From the NCBI RefSeq assembly GCF_000968685.2, contig NZ_LAKD02000120.1, positions 1 through 64,000 of the forward strand: a DNA stretch of 64,000 bases. The letters run 5' to 3'. Below the pieces are notes generated by a model. It did not search any database, was not told where the DNA came from, and was given only the letters and a program-made list of their open reading frames with translations. The translations under genes and the position numbers were made by a program. Source of the DNA: Streptomyces antioxidans (GTDB lineage Bacteria; Actinomycetota; Actinomycetes; Streptomycetales; Streptomycetaceae). Within the stretch, counting starts at the first letter, position 1. Each line of letters opens with the position of its first letter. Of this stretch, positions 25,610-34,036 are shown piece after piece.

Positions 25610-26869
25610 TTACGGCGCGGGGTCCTGCTGGGGCAGGGGCGCGCTCCGGTCGCCGGGCGCGGGCCCGGCGGTGGGTACGGAACGGCCGCGGGGGCGGGCG
25701 AAGCGGCGCATCACCGGCGCCTCGACACCGCGCCACAGCAGCAGCGACACCGCCACACAGAACACCGACACCAGCACGGACAACAGCGCGGCGGTCACGG
25801 TGTCGAACGTCCGCCGGTCCAGCAGCACCCGGATCTCGTACAGCAGCGGGAAGTGGACCATGTACAGCGCGAAGGACGCCTCGCCCAGCAGGACCAGGCC
25901 ACGGCGTCCGAGCCAGCTCTCCCGCCCCTCGAGATCACGGGTGGCGATGGCCGGGATGAGGGCTGCCATCGGCAGACAGGTCGCGGCTCCCCACAGGTAC
26001 TCCTCCGGCAGCTCCGTCCGTGCCGCGAAGACCCCCGCCAGGGCGAGCAGCGGCCACCGCGGGCGCAGCGTCGGCCAGCGGCCGAGCTGGACCGCCCGGG
26101 CGAGCACAAGTCCGAGGATGAACTCCAGCAGCCGCACCGGCGGGAAGAAGTAGATCAGCCACCAGCGCTCCGTGGAGAGCGGCGACCAACTCCCGGGCGC
26201 GGCCCGGTCGGTGACGGCCATCGCCACCAGCGGCATCGTCACCACCAGCACCGCCACGAGCGCGATCACCGGCCGGAGCAGCCGTTCCGGTAGTGCCCGC
26301 ACCGGCCGGATCAGCAGGGGAAAGAGGAGGTAGAAGAACGCCTCGCAGGAGATGGACCAGGTCACCGGATTGACGCTGCTGAAGTCGGCCATGTCCGGCA
26401 CCCAGGCGTGCACCAGCAGCAGATTCCGGACCGCCTCCCCCGGGCCCGGGTCCGGCACCGGAAGCAGCGCGGCGGTGCCCGTCGCCATGAGCAGCCCCAT
26501 CATCAGTGACCAGGTCACCACGTGGTTGGGGAGGATCTTCACCAGCCGGCGGCGCCAGAACCGGACCGCGGTGTCGGCAGGGGAGGCGTTCCACGCCAGG
26601 ACGAAGCCGCTGAGCAGGAAGAAGGAGGAGACCGCCGCCGCGCTCGCCATGGACGAGGTGTCGGCGGCCTCATAGACGTCCCTGTCCGCGAAGAATCTGC
26701 CCAGCGTCAGCACATGCCCCGCCAACACCACACCGGCCAGCAGAAAGCGAAGCCCCGTCAACGACGGCAGCCGATCGCCGCGCGGCAACACACCGGCCAA
26801 AGGGAACCCCTCCCCGTACGGAACAGGCACAGCACCCACGAGCCTGCCCGCCGCACCGCCCGGCCCCAA
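25610..26869 (-). CDS. Acyltransferase family 3 membrane protein
   Basis: A 419-residue integral membrane O-acyltransferase (OafA/YrhL type) with about 10 hydrophobic helices. The family motif LPSLTGLRFLLAGVVLAGHV (with the active His) is at about residues 34-53, and SSFFLLSGFVLAW is present. The C-terminal tail is a short Pro-rich cytosolic stretch. It would acylate an extracytoplasmic carbohydrate or secondary metabolite. The start is uncertain within the first 30 residues, which precede the conserved region. Confidence 0.88.
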   Translation of the reverse strand: MGPGGAAGRLVGAVPVPYGEGFPLAGVLPRGDRLPSLTGLRFLLAGVVLAGHVLTLGRFFADRDVYEAADTSSMASAAAVSSFFLLSGFVLAWNASPADTAVRFWRRRLVKILPNHVVTWSLMMGLLMATGTAALLPVPDPGPGEAVRNLLLVHAWVPDMADFSSVNPVTWSISCEAFFYLLFPLLIRPVRALPERLLRPVIALVAVLVVTMPLVAMAVTDRAAPGSWSPLSTERWWLIYFFPPVRLLEFILGLVLARAVQLGRWPTLRPRWPLLALAGVFAARTELPEEYLWGAATCLPMAALIPAIATRDLEGRESWLGRRGLVLLGEASFALYMVHFPLLYEIRVLLDRRTFDTVTAALLSVLVSVFCVAVSLLLWRGVEAPVMRRFARPRGRSVPTAGPAPGDRSAPLPQQDPAP

Positions 26870-26967
26870 TACCGCCCCTACGGGAACATCCGGGCGAACA
26901 CCACCACCCGCGGAGGGACGCGCGTCAGCGCGCGCCGGGAGCGCGGGAGGGGAGAGCCGGTGGGCGG

Positions 26968-27033
26968 GTCGGCGCCGGATGGATCAGCCGCGCGGGGCCG
27001 GTCGGCGCCGGATGGGTCAGCCGCGCGGGGCCG
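26968..27033. repeat. 33-bp tandem duplication across a stop codon
   Basis: Two head-to-tail 33-bp units (26968-27000 and 27001-27033) differ at one base. The second unit contains the stop codon (27017-27019) and last codons of the aminotransferase gene. Confidence 0.85.
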
Positions 27034-28237
27034 GAGTGTGCAGGAAGTCCGAAAGCGCCTCCAGCAGCCGGTCCACGTCCTCGCCGCTGGTGTAGGGCGC
27101 CAGGCCGATGCGCAGCCCTCCGCTGTCGCCCAGGCCCAGCCTGCGGGATGCCTCCACCGCGTAGAACGAGCCGGCGGGGGCGTCCACGCCGCGCCCGGCG
27201 AGATGGCGGTGGGCGTCGGTGGTGTCACGGCCGTCGATGGTCAGCAGCACGGTCGGAGTGCGGTCCGCGGCCCGGGAGTGGATGGTGATCGGGTCCAGGG
27301 CGGCCAGGCCCTCGTCGATGCGCCCGCGCAGCGTGGCCTCGTGCTCTTCGAGGGCCGTGAACGACGATGCCAGCCGCTCCCTGCGGCTGCCTTCGGCCCC
27401 GGGGTCCAAGGTGGCGAGGAAGTCGACGGCGGCGCGGGTCCCGGCGAGGAATTCATAGGGCAGGGTGCCGAATTCGAAGCGCTCGGGAACGGCGTTCGTC
27501 GAGGGGAGCAGCTTGTCCGGGGTCAGGGTCTCAAGGAGGGCGGGGCTGGCCGCCAGGACGCCGAGGTGGGGGCCGAAGAACTTGTAGGGGGAGCAGACGA
27601 AGAAGTCCGCTCCGAGCCTCGGGACGTCGACGTGGGAGTGGGCGGCGTAGTGCACCCCGTCGACGTGGAGCAGCGCCCCGGCCGCGTGCACCCGCCGGGA
27701 GATCTCCGGGATGTCCGGGCGGGTGCCGATCAGGTTCGAGGCGGCGGTGACCGCCACCAGCCGGGTGCGGTCGCCGAGCTGGGCGCTGATGTCATCGGGG
27801 GTCAGCTCGCCGGTGGCGGGGTCGAAGTCGGCCCAGCGCACGGTGGCCCCGACGGCTTCGGCGGCCTGGATCCAGGGGCGGATGTTGGCGTCGTGGTCCA
27901 GCCGGGACACCACCACCTCGTCCCCCGGCGACCAGGTCTTGGCGAGGGTGCGTGAGAAGTCGTAGATGAGGGCGGTGGCGCTGCGCCCGAAGACGGTCCC
28001 GGCCGGGTCGGCGCCGAGCAGATCGGCCATGGCCTGCCGGGCCGCCCGGACCAGGGCCTCGGCGTTGCGCTCCCCGGCGGTGCGGCGGCCGCGGTTGGAC
28101 AGGGGGTTGGCCAGCGCGTCGGAGACGGCCTCGATGACGGGGAGCGGGGTCTGGGTGCCTCCCGGGCCGTCGAAGTGGGCCGACCCGGCCTTCAGTGCGG
28201 GGAACTGTGCGCGGACGGCGGTGATGTCGTATGTCAC
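27017..28237 (-). CDS. Cysteine desulfurase-like class V aminotransferase
   Basis: A 406-residue PLP enzyme. The Schiff-base Lys is in FFVCSPYKFFGPH and the cofactor Asp/His in LLHVDGVHYAAHSHVD. N-terminal features FDGPGGTQTP and NRGRRTAGERNAEA mark the cysteine-desulfurase-like subfamily, often unrelated to Fe-S assembly. No partner scaffold gene is nearby. The GTG at 28237 follows AAGGAGCC and gives the family's usual N-terminus. Confidence 0.88.
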   Translation of the reverse strand: MTYDITAVRAQFPALKAGSAHFDGPGGTQTPLPVIEAVSDALANPLSNRGRRTAGERNAEALVRAARQAMADLLGADPAGTVFGRSATALIYDFSRTLAKTWSPGDEVVVSRLDHDANIRPWIQAAEAVGATVRWADFDPATGELTPDDISAQLGDRTRLVAVTAASNLIGTRPDIPEISRRVHAAGALLHVDGVHYAAHSHVDVPRLGADFFVCSPYKFFGPHLGVLAASPALLETLTPDKLLPSTNAVPERFEFGTLPYEFLAGTRAAVDFLATLDPGAEGSRRERLASSFTALEEHEATLRGRIDEGLAALDPITIHSRAADRTPTVLLTIDGRDTTDAHRHLAGRGVDAPAGSFYAVEASRRLGLGDSGGLRIGLAPYTSGEDVDRLLEALSDFLHTPAPRG

Positions 28238-28517
28238 GAGCGGCTCCTTGCAGAGTGCCTTGGCGGGCGGTGACCAGGGCGATCTTAGGCGGGCACGGAT
28301 GCGGAACGGCAGGGGGCGCGGACGGCCGCCGCGCGGGCAGACAGTGGGCCACCACGCCGGGAAGAGGACGGCCACCGCGCCGGGGAGTGGACAGCCGCCG
28401 CGCCGGGAGAGGTGCCCGGCGCCCGGACGGCCGCCCTGATTGAATCTGTACGTAGAGGGATGAATCACCATCCTCTTCTGCCGCGCAGGACCGGGACCAG
28501 AAGGCGGTGGCGCCCAC

Positions 28518-29732
28518 GTGAGCAGCGACTCTCCTCCCCCGCCCGAGCGGCCGGGAGGACGGGGCGTACGCCCTCGGCGCGGTGTGACGGGCGGGCCGTC
28601 GGGGCGGGCCTCGCGGGCGGTGGCGCGGGCTCGCCGCTCCGGCTCCGCGGCCCTGGCGGCGGCGGTGCGGCGGGCGGGGGACGAGAGCACACAGGTCCAT
28701 CCCGGGCTGCGGCTGGCCGCCGCGTACGCATGGCGGCTGATGCTCATCGGGCTGGCCGTCTATCTGGTGTTCACGGTGCTGGGACGGTTCGAGCTCGTCG
28801 CGATCGCGGTGTTCCTGGCGCTGGTGGCCACCGCCCTGCTGCGGCCGCTGGCCGATCTGCTGACGCGGGTGTGCCCCAGGCCGCTGGCGGTGGCGCTGGC
28901 GGTGTTCGGCACGCTGTTCGCGGTGTTGGGGCTGCTGGCGCTGGTGGGCAACGCGGCGGCGGGGGAGGCGGGCAGGCTGGTGGGGGAGTTGCGCGGCGGG
29001 ATCGGCCGGATCGAGCGGTGGCTGGAGGGGCCGCCGTTCCATGTCCGGCACGGGGTGCTGTCCGGGGCCCACGACAAGGTCACCGACTTTGTGACACGGC
29101 ACCGCGAGACGCTGATCAGCAGGGCGCTCAGCAGTGCGGGGCGGGTCGTGGAGGCGGGTACGGCGGTGTTCCTCGCCCTGTTCTGCTCGATCTTCTTCAT
29201 CCATTCCGGCGACCGGATGTGGCTGTGGTTCCGGGGCCAGCTCCCCGAGCGCGCCCGGTCCCCGTGGGACCGCGCGGCGCGGGCGGCGTGGACCACCTTC
29301 GCGGGGTACACCCGGGGCATCATCGTCGTGGCGGCGTCCAACGCGGCGCTGGTCGGCATCGCCCTGTTCCTGCTGCGGGTGCCGCTGGCGCTGCCGCTGA
29401 CGCTGCTGGTCTTCTTCGCCACGTTCGTCCCGCTGATCGGCTCGCCGATCGCGCTGGCGGTGGCGACGGTGGTGGCCCTGGCCGGGCGGGGTCCGGCCAT
29501 CGCGGCCGTGGTGCTGCTGCTGATCGTGGCGGTCGGTCAGTTCGAGGGCCATGTCCTGCATCCGCTGGTGATGAGCTGGGCGGTCCGGCTCCATCCGGTG
29601 GTGGTGGCGATCTCGGTCATCGCCGGGAGCATCGTGGCGGGGGTGGTCGGGGCGGTGGTGGCCGTGCCCATGGTGTCCGTCGCCTGGTCGGTGACGCGGG
29701 CACTGCGCGGGCAGCCGCCGGGCGAAGCCTGA
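28518..29732 (+). CDS. AI-2E family (PerM-type) membrane transporter
   Basis: A 404-residue membrane protein with about eight hydrophobic helices. An Arg-rich cytosolic N-terminus (~60 residues) is followed by the family's central segment and the C-terminal block LPLTLLVFFATFVPLIGSPI and VGQFEGHVLHPLVM, the most conserved part. The family covers autoinducer-2 exporters and Na+/H+ antiporters; the substrate here is unknown. The GTG start lies after GCGCCCAC without a clear ribosome-binding site. Confidence 0.88.
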   Translation: MSSDSPPPPERPGGRGVRPRRGVTGGPSGRASRAVARARRSGSAALAAAVRRAGDESTQVHPGLRLAAAYAWRLMLIGLAVYLVFTVLGRFELVAIAVFLALVATALLRPLADLLTRVCPRPLAVALAVFGTLFAVLGLLALVGNAAAGEAGRLVGELRGGIGRIERWLEGPPFHVRHGVLSGAHDKVTDFVTRHRETLISRALSSAGRVVEAGTAVFLALFCSIFFIHSGDRMWLWFRGQLPERARSPWDRAARAAWTTFAGYTRGIIVVAASNAALVGIALFLLRVPLALPLTLLVFFATFVPLIGSPIALAVATVVALAGRGPAIAAVVLLLIVAVGQFEGHVLHPLVMSWAVRLHPVVVAISVIAGSIVAGVVGAVVAVPMVSVAWSVTRALRGQPPGEA

Positions 29733-29834
29733 CCGGCGCGGCGGCCGGAACACCCATGCCTAAGCGACTGGGGCACCCACCCGTACGCAAGCGGCCGGGA
29801 CACGCCCCCATGGGCGGCCGGAACCCACCCCTAT

Positions 29835-29857
29835 AAATTGCATCTCAGATTCGCATT
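29835..29857. promoter_or_regulatory. NsrR box upstream of nsrR
   Basis: AAATTGCATCTCAGATTCGC followed by ATT. It matches the Streptomyces NsrR-site pattern with the central ATCTNAGAT and flanking AA/TT. It lies 17 bases before the nsrR start, consistent with autoregulation. Confidence 0.8.
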
Positions 29858-29873
29858 AACGTAATCTCCCGCC

Positions 29874-30323
29874 ATGCGGCTGACAAAGTCAACGGACCTG
29901 GCGCTCCGCACCGTCATGCGGCTGGCGGTCACCGGCACCGAGCCCTGCACCGCCCGCCAGATCGCCGGGGAGATGCGGGTGCCCTACACCCACCTGGCCA
30001 AGGTGGCGGCCAGGCTGCAGCACCTGGGCCTGATCGAGACACGGCGCGGGCGGGGCGGCGGGCTGACGCTCACCGCGACCGGGCGCACAGCCTCCGTCGG
30101 TCAGCTGGTCCGGGACCTCGAGGGGGTCGGCGATGTCGTCGACTGCGAGGGGGATGTGCCGTGTCCGCTGCGGCAGGGGTGCCGGCTGCGGATGGCGCTG
30201 CGCCGGGCGCAGGAGGCGTTCTTCGGCTCGCTCGATCCCCTAACGGTCGACGATCTGGTGGCGTCCCCGACCGGTCCGGTGCTGCTGGGGCTGGTCGGGC
30301 GCGCACCCGGACTGTCCCCGTAA
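29874..30323 (+). CDS. nsrR: Nitric-oxide-sensing repressor NsrR (Rrf2 family)
   Basis: A 149-residue Rrf2 winged-helix protein. The N-terminal HTH is TARQIAGEMRVPYTHLAKVA and the wing RRGRGGGLTLT. The cluster ligands fit the Streptomyces [4Fe-4S] NsrR pattern: Asp8 plus Cys91, Cys97 and Cys103 (C-x5-C-x5-C in DCEGDVPCPLRQGC). NO destroys the cluster and releases the protein from DNA. The next gene is hmpA, its classic target, and both promoters carry matching boxes. Confidence 0.95.
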   Translation: MRLTKSTDLALRTVMRLAVTGTEPCTARQIAGEMRVPYTHLAKVAARLQHLGLIETRRGRGGGLTLTATGRTASVGQLVRDLEGVGDVVDCEGDVPCPLRQGCRLRMALRRAQEAFFGSLDPLTVDDLVASPTGPVLLGLVGRAPGLSP

Positions 30324-30417
30324 GGCCGCCGTCCGGGTTACCGAGTCCGGACCCGTCCCCGCCGAGCCGCGCCGTGCCGACACGGAGGTCACCATGCCCG
30401 GTTCACCCCTGCCGTTG

Positions 30418-30440
30418 AATGCGAATCTTAGATACCAGTT
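30418..30440. promoter_or_regulatory. NsrR box upstream of hmpA
   Basis: AATGCGAATCTTAGATACCA followed by GTT, sharing the ATCTNAGAT centre and AA/TT flanks with the site before nsrR. It ends 10 bases before the hmpA start, so bound NsrR would cover the transcription start or ribosome-binding site. Confidence 0.8.
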
Positions 30441-30450
30441 AGGTCCGCTC

Positions 30451-31662
30451 ATGCTCTCCCAGAAGTCCGCCGAGACCGTCCGCGCCACGCTTCCCGCCGT
30501 CGGTGAGGCCATCGGCACCATCACCGAGCTGTTCTACCGGAAGCTCTTCGAGGCCCATCCCGAGCTGCTGCGGAATCTGTTCAACCGGGCTCACCAGGCC
30601 GCGGGCACCCAACGGCAGGCCCTCGCGGGCGCGATCGCCGCGTTCGCCACCGCCCTGGTGGAGCGGCCGGGGACCAGCCCCGACGCCCTGCTGAACCGCA
30701 TCGCCCACAAGCACGCCTCGCTCGGGGTGAGCCCCGCGCAGTATCCGGTGGTACACCGTCATCTGTCCGCCGCCATCGTGGAGGTGCTGGGCGGCGCGGC
30801 CACCGAGGAGGTGACCGCCGCCTGGGACGAGGTCTACTGGCTGATGGCCAACGCCCTGATCGAGATCGAGCGGCGGCTGTACGCGGAGCGGGGTGTGCTG
30901 GTCGGCGGGTCCTGGCGGCGGTGGCGGGTGGTCGAGCGGGTCCGGGAGACGGCCGACGTGGTCACCTTCCGGATCCAGCCGGCGGACGGCCGTCCCGCCC
31001 CCGCGTTCAGGGCGGGCCAGTATGTCTCGGTGCGGGTGGAACTGGCCGACGGGGCACGGCAGATCCGCCAGTACAGCCTGACCAACGGCCCCGGCGCCAC
31101 CGTGTGGTCCTTCTCCGTCAAGCGCGAGGACACGGGCCTGGGCCCGGCCGGTGAGGTCTCCGGCAGGCTGCATGACCACGTCCACGCGGGCGATGAGCTC
31201 ACCGTCTCCGCGCCCTGCGGCGACGTCGTGCTCGACGGCACGGACACACCGCTGCTGCTCGCCTCCGCCGGAATCGGCTGCACCCCGATGGTGGCCATGC
31301 TGGAGGAGCTGACGGCCACCGGACACCGGGCCCCGGTCATCGCCGTTCACGCCGACCGCTCCCCCGCCGACCACGCGCTGCGCGCCGACCAGGAGCGGCT
31401 GGTCACCAAGCTGGCGCGGGGCACCGCCCATACGTGGTACGAGCGCCCCGAGGGCGACTGGCCGGTCGAGCGCACCGGCCGCGTCGACCTGTCCGGTATC
31501 GAGGTCCCGGACGGCGTCCAGGCGTATCTGTGCGGTCCGATGCCCTTCATGCGGTCGGTGCGGATCCAACTGCTGGAGCGGGGGGTGCACCCCTCCGCGA
31601 TCCACTACGAGGTCTTCGGCCCCGATCTGTGGCTGACGCGGGACGACGGCGAGGGCCACTGA
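30451..31662 (+). CDS. hmpA: Flavohaemoglobin, nitric oxide dioxygenase
   Basis: A 403-residue three-domain protein. The globin domain (residues 1-~140) has distal Tyr29 (ELFYRKLF) and Gln (GTQRQAL), and proximal His88 (IAHKHASLG). The FAD domain has RQYSLTNGP and the NAD domain ASAGIGCTPMVAML. It converts NO and O2 to nitrate with NAD(P)H. The ATG at 30451 is preferred over 30394: it gives the standard N-terminus and leaves the NsrR box upstream. Confidence 0.95.
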   Translation: MLSQKSAETVRATLPAVGEAIGTITELFYRKLFEAHPELLRNLFNRAHQAAGTQRQALAGAIAAFATALVERPGTSPDALLNRIAHKHASLGVSPAQYPVVHRHLSAAIVEVLGGAATEEVTAAWDEVYWLMANALIEIERRLYAERGVLVGGSWRRWRVVERVRETADVVTFRIQPADGRPAPAFRAGQYVSVRVELADGARQIRQYSLTNGPGATVWSFSVKREDTGLGPAGEVSGRLHDHVHAGDELTVSAPCGDVVLDGTDTPLLLASAGIGCTPMVAMLEELTATGHRAPVIAVHADRSPADHALRADQERLVTKLARGTAHTWYERPEGDWPVERTGRVDLSGIEVPDGVQAYLCGPMPFMRSVRIQLLERGVHPSAIHYEVFGPDLWLTRDDGEGH

Positions 31663-31797
31663 CGCCACCGCCCCCCGTGCGCCCATCCACCCGTGCACCC
31701 GGCCACCCGATGTTGGCCGGTTGGACTCGAATGGCCCAGAGGCCGGTCGCTTTCACCGGGGGGAACGTGGGACCGTACGGACACGGGTTCTTCCCAT

Positions 31798-31827
31798 TTC
31801 GTTGCATACCCTTATGTTCGTTGCATA
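31798..31827. promoter_or_regulatory. Direct repeat TTCGTTGCATA x2 upstream of the methyltransferase
   Basis: The 11-mer occurs at 31798-31808 and 31817-31827 (19-bp period, about two helical turns), in an AT-rich patch 48 bases before the methyltransferase start. This is a typical layout for a dimeric activator. Confidence 0.5.
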
Positions 31828-31874
31828 TCAGTACGGAATGGTCCGTCCGGTTACCCCCACATCGATGAGGAACC

Positions 31875-32717
31875 ATGGATCGCGAAAAGATCACTCTCAG
31901 CGGCGCTCAGGAGACCTTGCTCGCCACGCTGTACGGCAGGGCGGTGGACAGCCGTTCACCGGACTCCGTCCTGCATGACCACGCGGCCCAGGAGGCCGTG
32001 GAGCGCGTGGCCTACGACTTCGCCAAGACGGGGATGACGGACACGACGGCGGTCGGCATCGCCCTGCGGGCGAAACAGCTCGACGACTGGGCCGTGGAAT
32101 TCCTGGCCGGGCATCAGAAGGCGACCGTGCTCCATCTCGCATGCGGTCTCGACACCCGGGTACAGCGCCTCGACCCGCCGTCATCGGTGCGCTGGCTCGA
32201 CATCGACTACCCCGATGTGATCGATCTGCGCCGACGGCTGCTCCCCGAGCCGTCGGGGAACTACGAGATGGTCGGCGCCTCGGTGACCGATGGGGCATGG
32301 CTGCGCGAGGTGCCCGACGACCGGCCCACCGTGGTCGTCGCCGAGGGGCTGACGATGTATCTGCGCAAGGAGGAGGGCAAGCGGCTGATCCAGCGGATCA
32401 CCGAGCGGTTCCCCAGCGGCCAGCTGCTCTTCGACGTCTACGGGCCACTGGGCATCCGGCTCCAGAAGATGGTCCCCGCGGTGCGCAACGCGGGCGCCAC
32501 GCTCCACTGGGGCTTGGACGACCCCCATGAGGTCGAGACCTGGCACCCGGGGCTGACCTGCCTCGACGCGGTGCGCAGCGTGGACATGCCGGGGGTGGAG
32601 AAGATGCCGACCACCGGCCGGATGAGCATGCGGGTGATGGCGCGTCTGCCCGGCTTCCGGGACGTGGGCCGGATCCTGCGCTACAGCTTCTCATCAGGGG
32701 TCTCCGGCGGATCGTGA
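31875..32717 (+). CDS. SAM-dependent O-methyltransferase, TcmP/LCM family
   Basis: A 280-residue protein of the leucine carboxyl methyltransferase family, which in Streptomyces includes TcmP-type polyketide O-methyltransferases. Motif I is VLHLACGLDTRVQRLD with the acidic partner WLDIDYPDVIDLRR, and the signature VVVAEGLTMYL is present. No biosynthetic cluster surrounds it, so the substrate is unknown. The ATG follows GAGGAACC. Confidence 0.88.
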   Translation: MDREKITLSGAQETLLATLYGRAVDSRSPDSVLHDHAAQEAVERVAYDFAKTGMTDTTAVGIALRAKQLDDWAVEFLAGHQKATVLHLACGLDTRVQRLDPPSSVRWLDIDYPDVIDLRRRLLPEPSGNYEMVGASVTDGAWLREVPDDRPTVVVAEGLTMYLRKEEGKRLIQRITERFPSGQLLFDVYGPLGIRLQKMVPAVRNAGATLHWGLDDPHEVETWHPGLTCLDAVRSVDMPGVEKMPTTGRMSMRVMARLPGFRDVGRILRYSFSSGVSGGS

Positions 32718-32789
32718 CGCCTGTCGGCGGGCTGCTCCTCCTCCGCCGCAGCATCGCCATGCCGCTCCGCCGCATGGAGGGCCTCGCCC

Positions 32790-32826
32790 CAGCCCCTGGT
32801 AACGGGAAGGGGCGGGAAGGGGAAAG
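32790..32826. repeat. Second, degenerate copy of the dispersed hairpin element
   Basis: AGCCCCTGGTAACGGGAAGG followed by GGCGGGAAGGGGAAAG resembles 22751-22786. The left arm of the hairpin is not conserved. It lies between two convergent genes. Confidence 0.55.
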
Positions 32827-32875
32827 ACCACCGGACACGCCCGAAGGCCGGGCGGCGGCCAGGTGGTCGTCGTCG

Positions 32876-33886
32876 CTATTTGATGCCCACCAGCATGGAG
32901 TAGCCGTCCGTCAGCGGTTCGATCCGGCTGCCGCTGAACCCCGTCTCCGCCAGCCACGCACGGCCGTCGGCGGCCGTGTACTCGAAGCCGGACCGGGTCT
33001 CGAGGAGCATGTTCAAGCTGGCCAGCAGCCCGAAGGTGTTCTCCCTGCGGTCGTCGTCGATGATGGCGTCGTAGACGAGGACCGCTCCCCCGGCGGGCAG
33101 CGCGTCGTACGCCTTCTTCAGCAGCAGCCGCTTCCCCTCCAGGCCCCAGCCGTGCAGCATCTGGCCCAGCACGATCACATCGGCGCCGGGCAGGTCATCG
33201 GTGAAGAGGTCGCCGCCGTGGAAGGTGAGCCGGTCCTCCAGGCCGAAGGACGCCACGTACTTCTCGAACTCGGGCCGCACTTGGGGCAGTTCGAAGACTC
33301 CGCCGCTCATATGGGGGTGGCGCTGGGCCACCGCCACCGGGACGCAGCCCACCGCTCCCCCGACGTCCAGCACCGTCCGGTAGTCGGCCCACGGGAACCG
33401 CTCGGCTATCACCATCGCCTTGCCCATGCTGAGCCCGGTCATTCCGTGCAGGAATCGCTCGAGCCCTTCCTGGTCGTGGTAGATGGCGTCGAAGACATCG
33501 CCGCCGTCCTTGTGCTCGTTCTGCGGCTGCCCGGTTCGCAGCGCCTCGGTGAGCGACCCCCAGAAGGGATACAGCCGGCTGTTGGCCATTTCCAGGATGC
33601 CGCCCGCGTACGTGGCCTTCTTGCGGTCGAGAAAGGTGTCGGCGGACGGGCTGTTGCGGTACACGCCCTCGGACCGCTCCAGGAAACCGAGGGCCACCAG
33701 CGCGTCGAGGAAGTCGCCGGCGCCGCGCGGGTGCAGTCCGAGCGCCCCGGCCACGTCACCGCCGGTGCGGGGGTTTTCGGCGAGCAGGGAGAAGAGATCC
33801 AGTTCCACCGCGGTGAGCAGCGCCTTCGACGCCATGAAGCCGAGCCCGACCTCAAGGATGGACTCGGGGCTGATCTCATGCCGCAT
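32876..33886 (-). CDS. O-methyltransferase, plant-type/COMT-like (Methyltransf_2)
   Basis: A 336-residue protein. The N-terminal dimerisation winged helix (LLTAVELDLFSLLAENPRTG, VAGALGLHPRG) is followed by a SAM domain with motif I VLDVGGAVGCVPVAVAQRHP, FELPQV, and GADVIVLGQMLHGWG. The Gly-Gly-Ala of motif I is a slightly unusual variant of DxGGGxG. The family methylates hydroxyls of aromatic or polyketide metabolites. It converges with the TcmP-like gene and is divergent from a MerR regulator. Confidence 0.88.
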   Translation of the reverse strand: MRHEISPESILEVGLGFMASKALLTAVELDLFSLLAENPRTGGDVAGALGLHPRGAGDFLDALVALGFLERSEGVYRNSPSADTFLDRKKATYAGGILEMANSRLYPFWGSLTEALRTGQPQNEHKDGGDVFDAIYHDQEGLERFLHGMTGLSMGKAMVIAERFPWADYRTVLDVGGAVGCVPVAVAQRHPHMSGGVFELPQVRPEFEKYVASFGLEDRLTFHGGDLFTDDLPGADVIVLGQMLHGWGLEGKRLLLKKAYDALPAGGAVLVYDAIIDDDRRENTFGLLASLNMLLETRSGFEYTAADGRAWLAETGFSGSRIEPLTDGYSMLVGIK

Positions 33887-33999
33887 AAGGCTTCCTCACC
33901 GTTCCCGGATATGCGCTCTCACCACAGCTGACCGAATGGGGACCTCCTTACGCTACCGTCCCGTTGCTCCCTACACGGGTCACCGCCGGACGGACGCGC

Positions 34000-34030
34000 T
34001 TGACCTTGTCGTGGCGGCAGGGTTTCTACT
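34000..34030 (+). promoter_or_regulatory. MerR-type promoter of the MerR gene
   Basis: TTGACC (34000-34005) and a -10-like TCTACT (34025-34030) are 19 bases apart, the long spacer typical of MerR promoters. Between them ACCTTG and CAGGGT form an imperfect inverted repeat. The -10 lies only seven bases before the ATG, implying a very short leader. Confidence 0.55.
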
Positions 34031-34036
34031 GGCCGC

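Noticed and set aside
28238..28517. Imperfect GC-rich repeats upstream of the AI-2E family gene
   Set aside because: The units are too degenerate to define, and neither strand yields a recognisable protein or RNA.
30394..30450. Earlier hmpA start at 30394
   Set aside because: It would place the NsrR box inside the coding region, and flavohaemoglobins start at the MLSQKSAETV-type sequence encoded from 30451.
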